Part shown: positions 19,241 through 27,775 of the stretch, piece after piece
Position numbering within the stretch: the stretch's first letter is position 1
How the letters are laid out: every line of letters begins with the position of its first letter
Origin: Streptomyces sp. V3I8
GTDB taxonomy: Bacteria; Actinomycetota; Actinomycetes; Streptomycetales; Streptomycetaceae
Direction of reading: 5' to 3'
DNA: 64,000 nt
Assembly: GCF_030817535.1 (NCBI RefSeq)
Contig: NZ_JAUSZL010000002.1
Location: forward strand, 1,922,001 to 1,986,000
Made by a program: the position numbers and the translations under genes
Notes under the pieces: generated by a model
Seen by the model: the letters and a program-made list of their open reading frames with translations, nothing else
Database searches by the model: none
Told to the model about the DNA's origin: nothing

Positions 19241-20973
19241 CGCAACGGGTTCGGGACGGGCCGGTAGCGCGCGTCCGCGCCGTCCGCCCCCGTCCAGCGC
19301 AGCAGCAGGTTCGTCTTGCCGGGCAGGGCCGGGGACCGCAGCAGGTCCGTCACCTCGGGCAGTTCCGCGGCGTACCGGCCCAGCTCCCGGCGCGCGGGCT
19401 CCCACGGGTCGAACCCCGGGCACCGCTCGCGCAGCGCCTCCGCGATCTCCAGGAGGTTGTTCACGACCAGGCAGTACACCAGCCGCTCCCAGCCCGCCGC
19501 GCGCGTCACGTCCGGCAGCAGTTTCACGCCCTCGGCGTCCCGGAACAGCGCCCGCACCGGCATGCCGTCGCCGTCCACGGCCACCACCGTGTTCTGCAGG
19601 TGCGCTTCGAGTACGACCCCGTGCCGGGCGAACAGCTCCAGCACGGGCGGTACGACTTGGCGCAGATACGCGGTCCACCAGGCGGCCGGATCGGTCAGGG
19701 TGTCCAGGGGGTTGCCGTCGAACCCGGCCGCACCGCCCAGGCCCGCCCCACCCCTCGCGCCCGACGCGTCCGTCACACCTGTCACGCCCGTCGCACCCGT
19801 CGCACCCGTCGCACCCGTCAGTCCCTCCGTCAGCGCGGCCGCCAGCAAGGGAGTCGAACCGGGAGTCACATGCCCGCCCAGACCGTCGCGCACGAGGACG
19901 GCCAGTTCCTCGAAGGCGAAGTCCGCCGTGCGGTAGCCGCGGTCGCCGAGCCAGGCCGCGCCGCCGCCCAGCGCGCGGAACGCCGCCGTCACCGCGGCGT
20001 CCGTCCGGCGCAGCGCGCGGAGGTCGTGCCGCCACAGGCGCCGGATGTCGTTGGTGATGCGGACGTCGAGGCTGAACTTGAGGAAGAGGTCGGCGTCGGG
20101 GGCGTACAGGGTGCGGATCGCCGCCGTCGGCCAGGCGGACCACGGGGAGGGCCCCAGGCGTACGAGGCGGCCGTCGGCGAACGCCTCGCGGATCCGCGGA
20201 CCGCCGCCGACGAGGTCGAGCTGCCACGGGTGGGCGGGGAGCAGGCGGTAGCCGTCGGGGGCTCGCCCCAGGCCGTCCAGGGCCCCGGTGTCGCCGTCCT
20301 CCGTGCAGGCGTCCTCGCGCAGGCCGAGCAGCACGAGCGGGAAGTCGGCGTACGCCTCGGGGGCGTACGGGAGCCAGCCGGCGACCGGGCCGCCGCCGCG
20401 TGCCTTGGGGGCCGGATGGTACGGATGGCCGGTGATCAGGGACTGCTCGGAGCGCCGGTACGGGTCGGCGGGCGGGACGGCGCCCTCCCGGGCCGCCAGG
20501 ACCGCCGCCACCACGTCGCGGCTGTCGGTCATCTCGGCGGGCAGTTCGGCGTTCGGCAGGCCGGTGTGCAGGCGCAGTTCCCCGGCGGTCAGCTCGACCA
20601 GTCCGGCGTGCCCGAGCGGCTGCCAGGCGCCGTCGGCGAACAGCTCCGGATCCCGGGGACGGCGTCCGTCGCGCACCCGCAGGAGCCGTCCACCGGCCGG
20701 CAGCCGGTACACCCGCCGCTCGCCCGGCCCGCGCGGACCGGGACCCTCCGGATCAGGTTTCCGCGGCCCCGGCCCGGGTTCGGCGATCTCCCGCAGCAGA
20801 CAGTTGAGCAGCGGCGCCGCCGCGCAGGCGTCCGCCGCTGCGGCGACGGCCGTCTCAGCGACGGCCGCTCCGGCATCGGCCGCTTCGACGTCGGCCGCTC
20901 CGATGTCGGCCGCTTCGATGTCGGCCGCTTCGGCGATGTCGTCACCGGGCTGCGCGGGTGGCATGGGGTGCAT
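19225..20973 (-). CDS. IucA/IucC-family NIS siderophore synthetase A
   Basis: The family motifs appear in order: GHPYHPAPKARGG (ATP-binding GHPxHPxxKxRxG), LLPAHPWQLD, FLKFSLDVRITNDIRR, EAHLQNTVV and a C-terminal FhuF-like region (LPGKTNLLLRW). NIS synthetases adenylate a carboxylate, typically citrate, succinate or alpha-ketoglutarate derivatives, and couple it to an amine or alcohol in the cytosol. Starts are possible at GTG 21009, ATG 21000 and ATG 20973; I chose 20973 (582 residues), which leaves a normal divergent promoter gap to synthetase B. The N-terminus has an Ala/Asp-rich repeat (EAADI, GAADV), and a TGATGATGATG tract sits near the middle, both from short DNA repeats. It converges on the megasynthase, suggesting one pathway. 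Confidence 0.88.
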   Translation of the reverse strand: MHPMPPAQPGDDIAEAADIEAADIGAADVEAADAGAAVAETAVAAAADACAAAPLLNCLLREIAEPGPGPRKPDPEGPGPRGPGERRVYRLPAGGRLLRVRDGRRPRDPELFADGAWQPLGHAGLVELTAGELRLHTGLPNAELPAEMTDSRDVVAAVLAAREGAVPPADPYRRSEQSLITGHPYHPAPKARGGGPVAGWLPYAPEAYADFPLVLLGLREDACTEDGDTGALDGLGRAPDGYRLLPAHPWQLDLVGGGPRIREAFADGRLVRLGPSPWSAWPTAAIRTLYAPDADLFLKFSLDVRITNDIRRLWRHDLRALRRTDAAVTAAFRALGGGAAWLGDRGYRTADFAFEELAVLVRDGLGGHVTPGSTPLLAAALTEGLTGATGATGATGVTGVTDASGARGGAGLGGAAGFDGNPLDTLTDPAAWWTAYLRQVVPPVLELFARHGVVLEAHLQNTVVAVDGDGMPVRALFRDAEGVKLLPDVTRAAGWERLVYCLVVNNLLEIAEALRERCPGFDPWEPARRELGRYAAELPEVTDLLRSPALPGKTNLLLRWTGADGADARYRPVPNPLRTPDA

Positions 20974-21082
20974 GAGTTCCACGTGATCCGTTCGTTGCAT
21001 GCTGTGCACTCGCGCTCAGTATGTCCGGATGTCCGACGTCGCACCCGGCCACGACGCCGCCCCCACCCCCGAGGAGCCCCCC
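20974..21082. promoter_or_regulatory. Divergent promoter region of the two NIS synthetase genes
   Basis: About 109 bp separate the chosen starts. A possible plus-strand promoter is TTGCAT (about 20995) and CAGTAT 17 nt later. No sequence resembling a DmdR/IdeR iron box (TTAGGTTAGGCTAACCTAA-like) is visible, which is notable for siderophore-type genes. Confidence 0.4.
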
Positions 21083-22621
21083 GTGTCCCCTTCCCGCACC
21101 CCGGCCGAGACCGAGGCCGCCCTCGCCGCCGAGCTGCACACCGTGCGCCCCGCGCTGCTGTCCCCGTACACGGCCGGACTCCCCGGCGCCCGGGCGGCCG
21201 TGCTGTCCCGGCTGTGGCGCGGACTCGCCCACGACCCGCTGCCGTGGGTCTCGCGCCGCGAGGCCGGGCACGACGGGCTGACGCTGCGGCTGGCCGACGG
21301 CCGCCGGCTGCACGGGCCGCGCCCGGACCCGTACGCGACGGCCACGACCGTCACGGAGGTCGGGCTCGACGGGACGGCGTACGACCATCCGGCCGCGCTG
21401 ATGACGGCGCTCGGACTCCCGCACGGCCGCGCCTTCGCCGCCGAACTCGCCGACAGCGTCGCCTCGTTGGCCCTGTCCCGCGCCGACCGGTTTGCGCCGG
21501 CCGACCCCCGTACGCTGTGGGAGTGGGAGCAGCGGATCGTCGACGGGCACCCCTTCCATCCCAACTGCCGTTCGCGGCCCGGGTTCTCGGTGGCCGAGCA
21601 GCTCGCGTACGCGCCCGAGCACCGGCCGGTGGTCGAGCTGGGCACGGTGGCCGTACGGGAGGACGACTGCCGGTCGACCGGCGTGTGGCCGTACCGGGAG
21701 GGCGGGCGGCTGCTGATCCCCGTGCACCCGTGGCAGGCGCGGCACGTGCTGAAGGACGAGCAGCCGCTCGGGAGCGGGACGGCCGCTCATCCCCTGATGT
21801 CCCTGCGCACCTTCGCCGTGCCGGGCGGGCCGCACGTCAAGACCGCGCTCAGCGCCCGGCTGACCTCCTCCGTGCGGGACATCTCGGTGTACTCGATCAC
21901 GTCGGCCGCGACGGTGTCCGCGTTCATGGAGTCGATGGCCGGGCGGCTGGACGGCCTGCTGCACATCACCCGCACGCTCGGCGCGGTCACCACCGGCTCC
22001 CCCGACCTGGCCGCCGTCTCGCGGGAGTCCCCGGACCTGTACGCGGGACCGGGCGAGCGGGTCGTGCCGGTCGCCGCCCTCGCCGCGGACGTCTTCCCGC
22101 AATCCCCCCAGTGGCTCGGGGAGTTCGGCCGGCTCGCGCTCACCGTGGGACTGCGGCTGCTCGACCTGGGCGTGGCCCTGGAGGCCCACGGCCAGAACCT
22201 GCTCGTGGTGCTCTCCCCCACCGGCGCCCCGGTCCGGCTCGTCTACCGCGACCTGGCGGACATCCGGATCAGCCCGGCCCGGCTGGCCCGCCACGGCATC
22301 CCGGCCCCCGGCCTGACGGGCCGTATCGTCACGGACGACGAGACGGTCCTGCGCAGCAAGCTCTTCGGCTCGCTCGTCGCGGGCGCACTCGCGGCGACGG
22401 CGGGTTCGACGGCCGCCCTGCGCGAGGCGCTGTCCACGGCGGTACGGGACCTGCCGCGCACCCCGGACCTGGCGGCGCTGCTGCAAGAACCCGTGCCGGC
22501 GAAGGCGTTGACCCTGATGCGGCTGTCCCCCGACCGGCCCGGGGACCTCTGGGCCCGCCTGCCCAACCCCCTGGCCGGCACGACCGGTCCGCCGGCCGGG
22601 ACGCCTGCGGACCCAGCCTGA
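21083..22621 (+). CDS. IucA/IucC-family NIS siderophore synthetase B
   Basis: The GTG at 21083 has a strong GAGGAG 6 nt upstream and gives 512 residues; in-frame ATGs at 20999 and 21029 lack good ribosome binding sites. Motifs: DGHPFHPNCRSRPGFS (the usual ATP-binding Lys of GHPxHPxxKxRxG is Arg here), LIPVHPWQARHV, KTALSARLTSSVRDISVYSI, EAHGQNLLV, RDLADIRIS, and a C-terminal FhuF-like end KALTLMRLSPDRPGDLW. It would perform an ATP-dependent amide or ester coupling on a carboxylate. Having two NIS synthetases suggests two couplings, one on each arm of a citrate-like core, or sequential use with the megasynthase product. No exporter, reductase or siderophore-binding protein gene is next to them. 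Confidence 0.88.
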   Translation: MSPSRTPAETEAALAAELHTVRPALLSPYTAGLPGARAAVLSRLWRGLAHDPLPWVSRREAGHDGLTLRLADGRRLHGPRPDPYATATTVTEVGLDGTAYDHPAALMTALGLPHGRAFAAELADSVASLALSRADRFAPADPRTLWEWEQRIVDGHPFHPNCRSRPGFSVAEQLAYAPEHRPVVELGTVAVREDDCRSTGVWPYREGGRLLIPVHPWQARHVLKDEQPLGSGTAAHPLMSLRTFAVPGGPHVKTALSARLTSSVRDISVYSITSAATVSAFMESMAGRLDGLLHITRTLGAVTTGSPDLAAVSRESPDLYAGPGERVVPVAALAADVFPQSPQWLGEFGRLALTVGLRLLDLGVALEAHGQNLLVVLSPTGAPVRLVYRDLADIRISPARLARHGIPAPGLTGRIVTDDETVLRSKLFGSLVAGALAATAGSTAALREALSTAVRDLPRTPDLAALLQEPVPAKALTLMRLSPDRPGDLWARLPNPLAGTTGPPAGTPADPA

Positions 22622-22669
22622 CCACCACTCGTTTTGGGGTGCGGCGCCTTTGCTCCATAGGATCCGGCG

Positions 22670-23944
22670 ATGATCACAAGACAACGGCTGGCGGCGGGCG
22701 CCTGCGCCCTGCTCGCCGCCCTGACGGCCGGAATCGCGCTCCCGGCCGGCGCCGTCGCCGACGAACCCTCGGGGGCCGCCGCGCCCGAGGTGGACCTCGT
22801 CCTCGACGTCAGCGGCTCGATGCGGGCGCGGGACATCGACGGGCAGTCCCGGATGGCGGCCGCCAAGCAGGCCTTCAACGAGGTCCTCGACGCGACTCCC
22901 GAAGAGGTCCGGCTCGGCATACGGACGCTCGGCGCCAACTACCGCGGCGACGACCGCAAGACGGGCTGCAAGGACACCGAACAGCTCTACCCCGTGGGGC
23001 CGTTGGACCGCACCGAGGCGAAGACGGCGGTCGCGACCCTGTCGCCCACCGGCTGGACCCCGATCGGCCCCGCGCTCCTGAAGGCAGCCGACGACCTCGA
23101 GGGCGGCGAGGGCTCCCGCCGGATCGTCCTCATCAGCGACGGCGAGGACACCTGCGCCCCGCTGGACCCCTGCGAGGTGGCACGCGAGATCGCCGCCAAG
23201 GGGATCGGCCTCACCATCGACACCCTCGGCCTGGTGCCCAGCACCAAACTGCGGCAGCAGCTCAGCTGCATCGCGGAGGCCACCGGCGGAACGTACACCT
23301 CGGTCGAGCACACCGACGAACTCACCGACAAGGTGAACCAGTTGGTCGACCGCGCGGCCGATCCGGTGGTGACGCCGGTCGCCGTGGTGGGCGCCGACGC
23401 ATGTGCGAAGGCACCCGCGGTCAAGTCGGGCCTCTACACCGACCGTGAGGAGTTCGGGCAGCACCGCTGGTACCGCGTGGACGTCCCGGCCGGCTCCGAG
23501 CTGCGTGCCTCGGTGAGCGTGGCGGCCGACCGCCAGGTGAACCGGGACTACGGGGTGTCGCTGCGGGCGGTGACCGCGAGCGGCCGCGAGATCGTGCGCG
23601 GCGAGACGACCGGCAGCGGCCGCACCGACGTCCTGTCGGCCGGCCTGCGCTATCCCAAGGCGGAGAGCGACGACTCGGACGACGACGAGGCGGCGACGGA
23701 GACCGTGTGCCTCCAGGTCGCCAACTCCTTCTCGGCGGCGTCCGGCGTGAAGACCACGCCCGGCCTGCCGCTCGAACTGACCATCGACGTCGTGGACGGT
23801 CCGGACGCCTCGGGCGACGTGGCCTCCTTCGGCCTCGGGCGCGGCTGGTGGCTGCTCGGCGCGCTGGTGCTCGTCGGCTTCGTCGCGGGTGTGCTGTGGG
23901 GCTGGGTCTCGCGCTGGCGGGTCGCGGTCTGGAGGACCAACTGA
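22670..23944 (+). CDS. Secreted/membrane-anchored VWA-domain protein
   Basis: The protein has 424 residues: a signal peptide (about 1-30, ending GAVADEP), a von Willebrand factor A domain (about 40-225) with the complete MIDAS motif DVSGSM, Thr in SPTGWTPIG and Asp in LISDGEDT, a beta-rich middle region, and a C-terminal membrane helix (about 392-415) followed by a short basic tail. It should face the outside and bind a metal-dependent ligand. The last codons overlap the next gene (TGATG at 23942-23946), so the two are translationally coupled and probably work as a pair. AGGAT precedes the ATG. It resembles VWA proteins scattered in Streptomyces genomes; the ligand is unknown. Whether it belongs to the upstream NIS locus is doubtful. 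Confidence 0.85.
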   Translation: MITRQRLAAGACALLAALTAGIALPAGAVADEPSGAAAPEVDLVLDVSGSMRARDIDGQSRMAAAKQAFNEVLDATPEEVRLGIRTLGANYRGDDRKTGCKDTEQLYPVGPLDRTEAKTAVATLSPTGWTPIGPALLKAADDLEGGEGSRRIVLISDGEDTCAPLDPCEVAREIAAKGIGLTIDTLGLVPSTKLRQQLSCIAEATGGTYTSVEHTDELTDKVNQLVDRAADPVVTPVAVVGADACAKAPAVKSGLYTDREEFGQHRWYRVDVPAGSELRASVSVAADRQVNRDYGVSLRAVTASGREIVRGETTGSGRTDVLSAGLRYPKAESDDSDDDEAATETVCLQVANSFSAASGVKTTPGLPLELTIDVVDGPDASGDVASFGLGRGWWLLGALVLVGFVAGVLWGWVSRWRVAVWRTN

Positions 23945-24783
23945 TGGGGCGTGAGCGTGTGTTGAGTGTCGGTGGCGCACGGAGTGCCGTCCGTGCGGTG
24001 ACCGCCGGGCTGCTGCTGCTCGGGGCCGGGGCCGTCGGGGTGGTTCCGGCCGCGGCCGACTCCTCGCCGTCCGCGAGTCCGTCGGGCGACAGTGCCGCGC
24101 CCACGTCGGCCGGGACGTCGTTCCGCACGGCGGCCGAGATCGACCAGGGGGAGACGGCGACCGCGAGCGCGTCCATGGGTGACTACCTCTACTGGTCGTT
24201 CCCCGCCGACGCCATGCAGCGGCCGACCGTGGAGGCGACGGTGAAGCTGCCGAAGGCGCACGCCTCCGCGACCTGGCAGATCGACGTGTACGACGGTCTG
24301 CGGCGCCGGCAGGCGTGCCAGTACGGGGCACAGACCCGGACGGCCGCGCAGGACGCCGCGTCCGTGTCGCTGTCCTGCACGCTGCGTACCGTGCGGGCCT
24401 GGTCGGAGCCGTGGGCCGACGACCCGCTGCCGGGTACGTACTACGTCCGGCTGACCACGGTCGGCCTGAAGGCGGCGGATCTCGGACTGCCCGTCGGCGC
24501 CGAGATCCGGGCCGGCTCCAAGGACGTCGGCGGGGCCGCCGCGGTCGACGGCTCGCTGGGTGAGCCGCTGGTTCCCGGTGTCGCCGTGAAGGCGGCGGCC
24601 GAGGAGGAGGACGAGGGGTCCGGGGCGGGCGCCGTGCTGTCCAGCATCGAGCCCGACGACGGCTGGTCCTCCGGATGGTGGTCCGACCGGTGGGTGTGGA
24701 CCGGGATCGGGGGCGTGCTGGCCGCTCTCGCGGGGATCGGCGGGTACGCGCTGACCCGGGGGGCCGGGCGCCCCCGGCCGTAG
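23944..24783 (+). CDS. Secreted membrane-anchored partner protein of the VWA protein, unknown function
   Basis: The protein has 279 residues. The ATG at 23944 overlaps the VWA stop codon, and GGAGG sits 9 nt upstream. It has an N-terminal signal (LLLLGAGAVGVVPAAADS), an extracellular beta-sandwich-like region (GDYLYWSFPADAMQRPTV, GTYYVRLTTVGL), an acidic spacer (AAEEEDEG), and a C-terminal membrane helix (WTGIGGVLAALAGIGGYALT) with a basic tail. The architecture matches the VWA protein and suggests a surface complex. No enzyme motif is visible. Confidence 0.75.
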   Translation: MGRERVLSVGGARSAVRAVTAGLLLLGAGAVGVVPAAADSSPSASPSGDSAAPTSAGTSFRTAAEIDQGETATASASMGDYLYWSFPADAMQRPTVEATVKLPKAHASATWQIDVYDGLRRRQACQYGAQTRTAAQDAASVSLSCTLRTVRAWSEPWADDPLPGTYYVRLTTVGLKAADLGLPVGAEIRAGSKDVGGAAAVDGSLGEPLVPGVAVKAAAEEEDEGSGAGAVLSSIEPDDGWSSGWWSDRWVWTGIGGVLAALAGIGGYALTRGAGRPRP

Positions 24784-24835
24784 GGCCGTAGGGCCGCGGT
24801 GTGGCGGTCCGGGCGCGGGTGGGCTGTGGCTGGTC

Positions 24836-24995
24836 GCGCAGTTCCCCGCGCCCCTCGAAGGGCCCGCACATGCGTTGCCGGGTGGCGGGTGCGTAGTGGC
24901 TGAGCGCGCAGTTCCCCGCGCCCCTCCAGGGGCCCGCACGTGCGTTGCCGGGTGGCGGGTGCGTGGTGGCTGAGCGCGCAGTTCCCCGCGCCCCT
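24836..24995. repeat. 70-bp direct repeat with GCGCAGTTCCCCGCGCCCCT core (three copies)
   Basis: The 20-bp core starts at 24836, 24906 and 24976, an exact 70-bp period; the connecting stretch (GTTGCCGGGTGGCGGGTGCG) is conserved in the two full units. The GCGCAGTTCCCCGCGCCCC motif is a widespread intergenic repeat in Streptomyces. The last copy runs into the HxlR stop codon at 24994-24996. Confidence 0.85.
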
Positions 24996-25629
24996 AGCGG
25001 GGTTCTTGCAGGGCCTTTGCCAGAGGGGTGTCGCCTGTGACGGTGACGCGGCCGGTCCGTACCGCGTCCAGGAGATCGAGGCCGCCCTGAGCCAGGGCCG
25101 TGCACGTTCCGGTGTCGAGGACGAGGTGGGCGTCCGGTCCCTCCGGGGCCGGACCCTCCCCGTACACCGGGCCGTCGGCCGTACCGAGACGTACGTGGAA
25201 CTCGCCCTCCTCCAGCCGGACCTGAACCGTCCCTTCACCGAAGCCCGCCAGTGCGCGCAGCAACGGCAGGGCGAACCAGTGGGCGCGCAGGGCGTCGGTG
25301 GGGCGGCGGTCCGCCAGCAGGGGGGCGCCCCATTCGCCCAGTGCCTGGAGCACGGGCAGCAACCCGCTCCCCCGGGCCGTGAGTTCGTAGACCTGGGCCG
25401 CGGACGGCGGGGGCATCCGGCGCCGGGTCGTCAGGCCGTCCCGCTCCATGTCCTTGAGCCGGGAGGCGAGCACGTCCGTGCTGACCCCGGGGAGGTCGGC
25501 GTGCAGATCGGTGTAACGGCGCGGACCGGCGAGCAGCTCGCGGACGATCAGGAGGGTCCAGCGGTCCCCGACGGCGTCGAGCGCCCGGGCAGCGGAACAG
25601 TACTGGTCGTAGCTTCGGCGAGGTGACAT
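24994..25629 (-). CDS. HxlR-family transcriptional regulator with C-terminal SCP2-like domain
   Basis: The protein has 211 residues. The start MSPRRSYDQY (25629) is favoured over an upstream extension. The N-terminal winged helix (about 1-95) has the HxlR pattern YCSAARALDAVGDRWTLLIV, RRYTDL, VSTDVLASRLKDMERDGLTT. The C-terminal half (LEEGEFHVRLGT...DAHLVLDTGTCTALAQGG) resembles the SCP2-like sterol/ligand-binding domain seen in some actinobacterial HxlR proteins. It diverges from the transaminase gene, and two inverted repeats (25648-25665, 25672-25686) lie between them, so it likely represses that gene and itself. The effector is unknown. Confidence 0.85.
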   Translation of the reverse strand: MSPRRSYDQYCSAARALDAVGDRWTLLIVRELLAGPRRYTDLHADLPGVSTDVLASRLKDMERDGLTTRRRMPPPSAAQVYELTARGSGLLPVLQALGEWGAPLLADRRPTDALRAHWFALPLLRALAGFGEGTVQVRLEEGEFHVRLGTADGPVYGEGPAPEGPDAHLVLDTGTCTALAQGGLDLLDAVRTGRVTVTGDTPLAKALQEPR

Positions 25630-25647
25630 GCGACGCAGTCTAGACAA

Positions 25648-25686
25648 CTTGTTGGACTTTCCAAGCGGGAACTTGGTAAAACCAAG
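25648..25686. promoter_or_regulatory. Two adjacent inverted repeats, candidate HxlR operators
   Basis: CTTGGTAAAACCAAG (25672-25686) is a perfect 6-3-6 inverted repeat; CTTGTTGGACTTTCCAAG (25648-25665) is a looser relative. They fill the 86-bp gap between the divergent HxlR and transaminase starts. Confidence 0.6.
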
Positions 25687-25715
25687 CAACACCACAACAC
25701 GGAGGTGCGCACCGC

Positions 25716-26924
25716 ATGGAGTTCCGGCAGTCGAGCAAGCTCAGCGAGGTCTGTTACGAGATCCGGGGCCCGGTCATCGAGCAGGCGAACGCGCTGGAGG
25801 AGGCAGGCCACAGCGTGCTGCGCCTCAACACCGGCAACCCCGCGCTCTTCGGTTTCGAGGCACCGGAGGAGATCGTCCAGGACATGATCCGGATGCTCCC
25901 CCGGGCACACGGCTACACGGACTCACGGGGCATCCTCTCGGCCCGCCGCGCCGTGGCACAGCGTTACCAGGAGCGGGGCCTCGAAGTCGGCGTGGACGAC
26001 GTCTTCCTGGGCAACGGCGTGTCCGAGCTCATCTCCATGGCTGTCCAGGCGCTCGTCGAGGACGGCGACGAAGTCCTCATCCCGGCCCCGGACTTCCCGC
26101 TCTGGACAGCGGTGACGACGCTCGCGGGCGGCAAGGCCGTGCACTACCTGTGCGACGAACAGGCCGACTGGTACCCGGACCTGGACGACATGGCGTCGAA
26201 GATCACGGACCGCACACGGGCCGTCGTCATCATCAACCCCAACAACCCCACCGGCGCGGTCTACCCCAAGGAGATCATCGAGGGCATCCTCGACCTGGCC
26301 CGTCGGCACGGCCTGATGGTCTTCGCGGACGAGATCTACGACCAGATCCTGTACGACGACGCCGTGCACCACTCGGCCGCCGCGCTCGCACCCGACCTGG
26401 TGGTCCTCACCTTCTGCGGGCTGTCGAAGACGTACCGCGTGGCGGGCTTCCGCTCCGGCTGGCTGGTCGTCACCGGTCCGCGGCAGCACGCGAAGAGCTA
26501 TCTGGAGGGCCTCACCATGCTGGCCTCCATGCGGCTGTGCGCCAACGCGCCCGCCCAGTACGCGATCCAGGCCGCGCTCGGCGGCCGGCAGTCCATCCAC
26601 GAACTCACCTCCCCCGGCGGCCGGTTGCACGAGCAGCGCGACCGCGCGTGGGAGAAGCTGAACGAGATCCCCGGCGTCTCCTGCGTGAAACCGAAGGGCG
26701 CGCTGTACGCGTTCCCGCGCATCGACCCCGCGGTGCACAAGATCCACGACGACGAGAAGTTCGTGCTCGACCTGCTGCTGCGCGAGAAGATCCAGGTGGT
26801 CCAGGGCACCGGTTTCAACTGGCCGCGTCCGGATCACTTCCGCATCCTCACCCTCCCGTACGCCGACGACCTCGACGCGGCGATCAGCCGGATCGGGCGG
26901 TTCCTGAGCGGCTACCGGCAGTAG
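25716..26924 (+). CDS. PLP-dependent class I/II aminotransferase, alanine-synthesizing (AlaA-like)
   Basis: The protein has 402 residues. Fold type I signatures: the N-terminus SSKLSEVCYEIRGPVIEQAN, TGNPALFGF, NPNNPTGAVYPKEII, DEIYDQILYDD, and the PLP lysine in GLSKTYRVAGFRSGW. This combination matches the glutamate-pyruvate transaminase AlaA group, which makes alanine from pyruvate and glutamate in the cytosol. An ACGGAGG stands about 9 nt before the ATG. The divergent HxlR regulator and paired inverted repeats suggest specific control. Substrate preference is inferred from family resemblance only. Confidence 0.85.
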   Translation: MEFRQSSKLSEVCYEIRGPVIEQANALEEAGHSVLRLNTGNPALFGFEAPEEIVQDMIRMLPRAHGYTDSRGILSARRAVAQRYQERGLEVGVDDVFLGNGVSELISMAVQALVEDGDEVLIPAPDFPLWTAVTTLAGGKAVHYLCDEQADWYPDLDDMASKITDRTRAVVIINPNNPTGAVYPKEIIEGILDLARRHGLMVFADEIYDQILYDDAVHHSAAALAPDLVVLTFCGLSKTYRVAGFRSGWLVVTGPRQHAKSYLEGLTMLASMRLCANAPAQYAIQAALGGRQSIHELTSPGGRLHEQRDRAWEKLNEIPGVSCVKPKGALYAFPRIDPAVHKIHDDEKFVLDLLLREKIQVVQGTGFNWPRPDHFRILTLPYADDLDAAISRIGRFLSGYRQ

Positions 26925-27022
26925 GCGGGACTGTCGGACCCGGGCCGTACGCTTCGGACGGGCCCGCCGGTCGACCGGGAGCGGATCGGGCCCACCGCGC
27001 CCCGCAGGGGAAGGAGCGTCCC

Positions 27023-27685
27023 GTGACCCGTCCGCCGACCGCCGCACAGCGGCGCGTCATCGACGCCGCCGACCCCGTGACCGGACGCCTGCGGGGTACG
27101 GAGAGCCAGCTCGCGGCGCTGGTCAGGCAGGGACTGGCCTTCCGGCACCCCCGCCCGCCGCACGACCACTTCCTCACCCCGGCCGGGCACCGGACCCGCG
27201 AGGAGGCGGTCCCGGCGACGGCGGCCGCCCCCGGGACCCCGGGTCCCGCCACCGCTCGCGACACCTCCGGGGTGTTCACCGCGCGGGTCGGCGGCGAGGA
27301 GGCCGCCGACGCCGGTCCGGCGCGCGTACGTGAGGTGCACAGCGCCTGGCAGGGGCTGCTGGAGCTGCGGCGGATGACCGGCACGGGCGGCGCCGTGGAC
27401 CGGCCGTGCGCGTGGGAGCGTACGCATCTGGTGCAGGCCGCCGCGCTCGCACTGGAGGCGGCGGGACTGCGCCCGGCGGGACCGGACACGGGCACCGGCG
27501 CGGGCGCCGACGGGTACCGGGTGCGCGCGACGCCGCAGCCGGAGGCCGTCGCCGTACGCGCGGCGGACGCGTCGGCCCTGAGCCGGTGCGCGGCGACGCT
27601 GGAGAAGGCGGGATGGCAGGTGAGCGAACACGCGGAACCACGCACGGGCGCCCGCTACCTGCTGGCCTCGCCCCGCCGGTCGTGA
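27023..27685 (+). CDS. Conserved actinobacterial protein of unknown function
   Basis: The GTG at 27023 follows AAGGAG by 6 nt, giving 220 residues. The N-terminus (RPPTAAQRRVIDAADPVTGR) and LVRQGLAFRHPRPPHDHFLTPAGHR look like a small winged-helix-type segment. The middle is Ala/Pro-rich and the C-terminal part (VAVRAADASALSRCAATLEKAGW, then YLLASPRRS) looks like a small alpha/beta domain. No signal peptide or membrane helix. I do not recognise the family. It lies 98 bp after the transaminase on the same strand and may be co-transcribed. Confidence 0.65.
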   Translation: MTRPPTAAQRRVIDAADPVTGRLRGTESQLAALVRQGLAFRHPRPPHDHFLTPAGHRTREEAVPATAAAPGTPGPATARDTSGVFTARVGGEEAADAGPARVREVHSAWQGLLELRRMTGTGGAVDRPCAWERTHLVQAAALALEAAGLRPAGPDTGTGAGADGYRVRATPQPEAVAVRAADASALSRCAATLEKAGWQVSEHAEPRTGARYLLASPRRS

Positions 27686-27775
27686 GGACCACGGACCGGC
27701 CGTGAGGACCACGGACCGCCGTACCCCGCAGGGGCGTTGACGCGCGCGGGCCACCGCGCGGGGCGTCCGTCCGGA

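Noticed and set aside
20974..21082. Expected iron-box (DmdR/IdeR) between the NIS genes
   Set aside because: No 19-bp iron box-like palindrome was found, so iron control is not claimed.
20942..25105. Very long open frame on the minus strand opposite NIS synthetase B and the VWA genes
   Set aside because: Composition is Arg/Pro/Gly-rich without any domain; it is the antisense of well-supported genes in GC-rich DNA.
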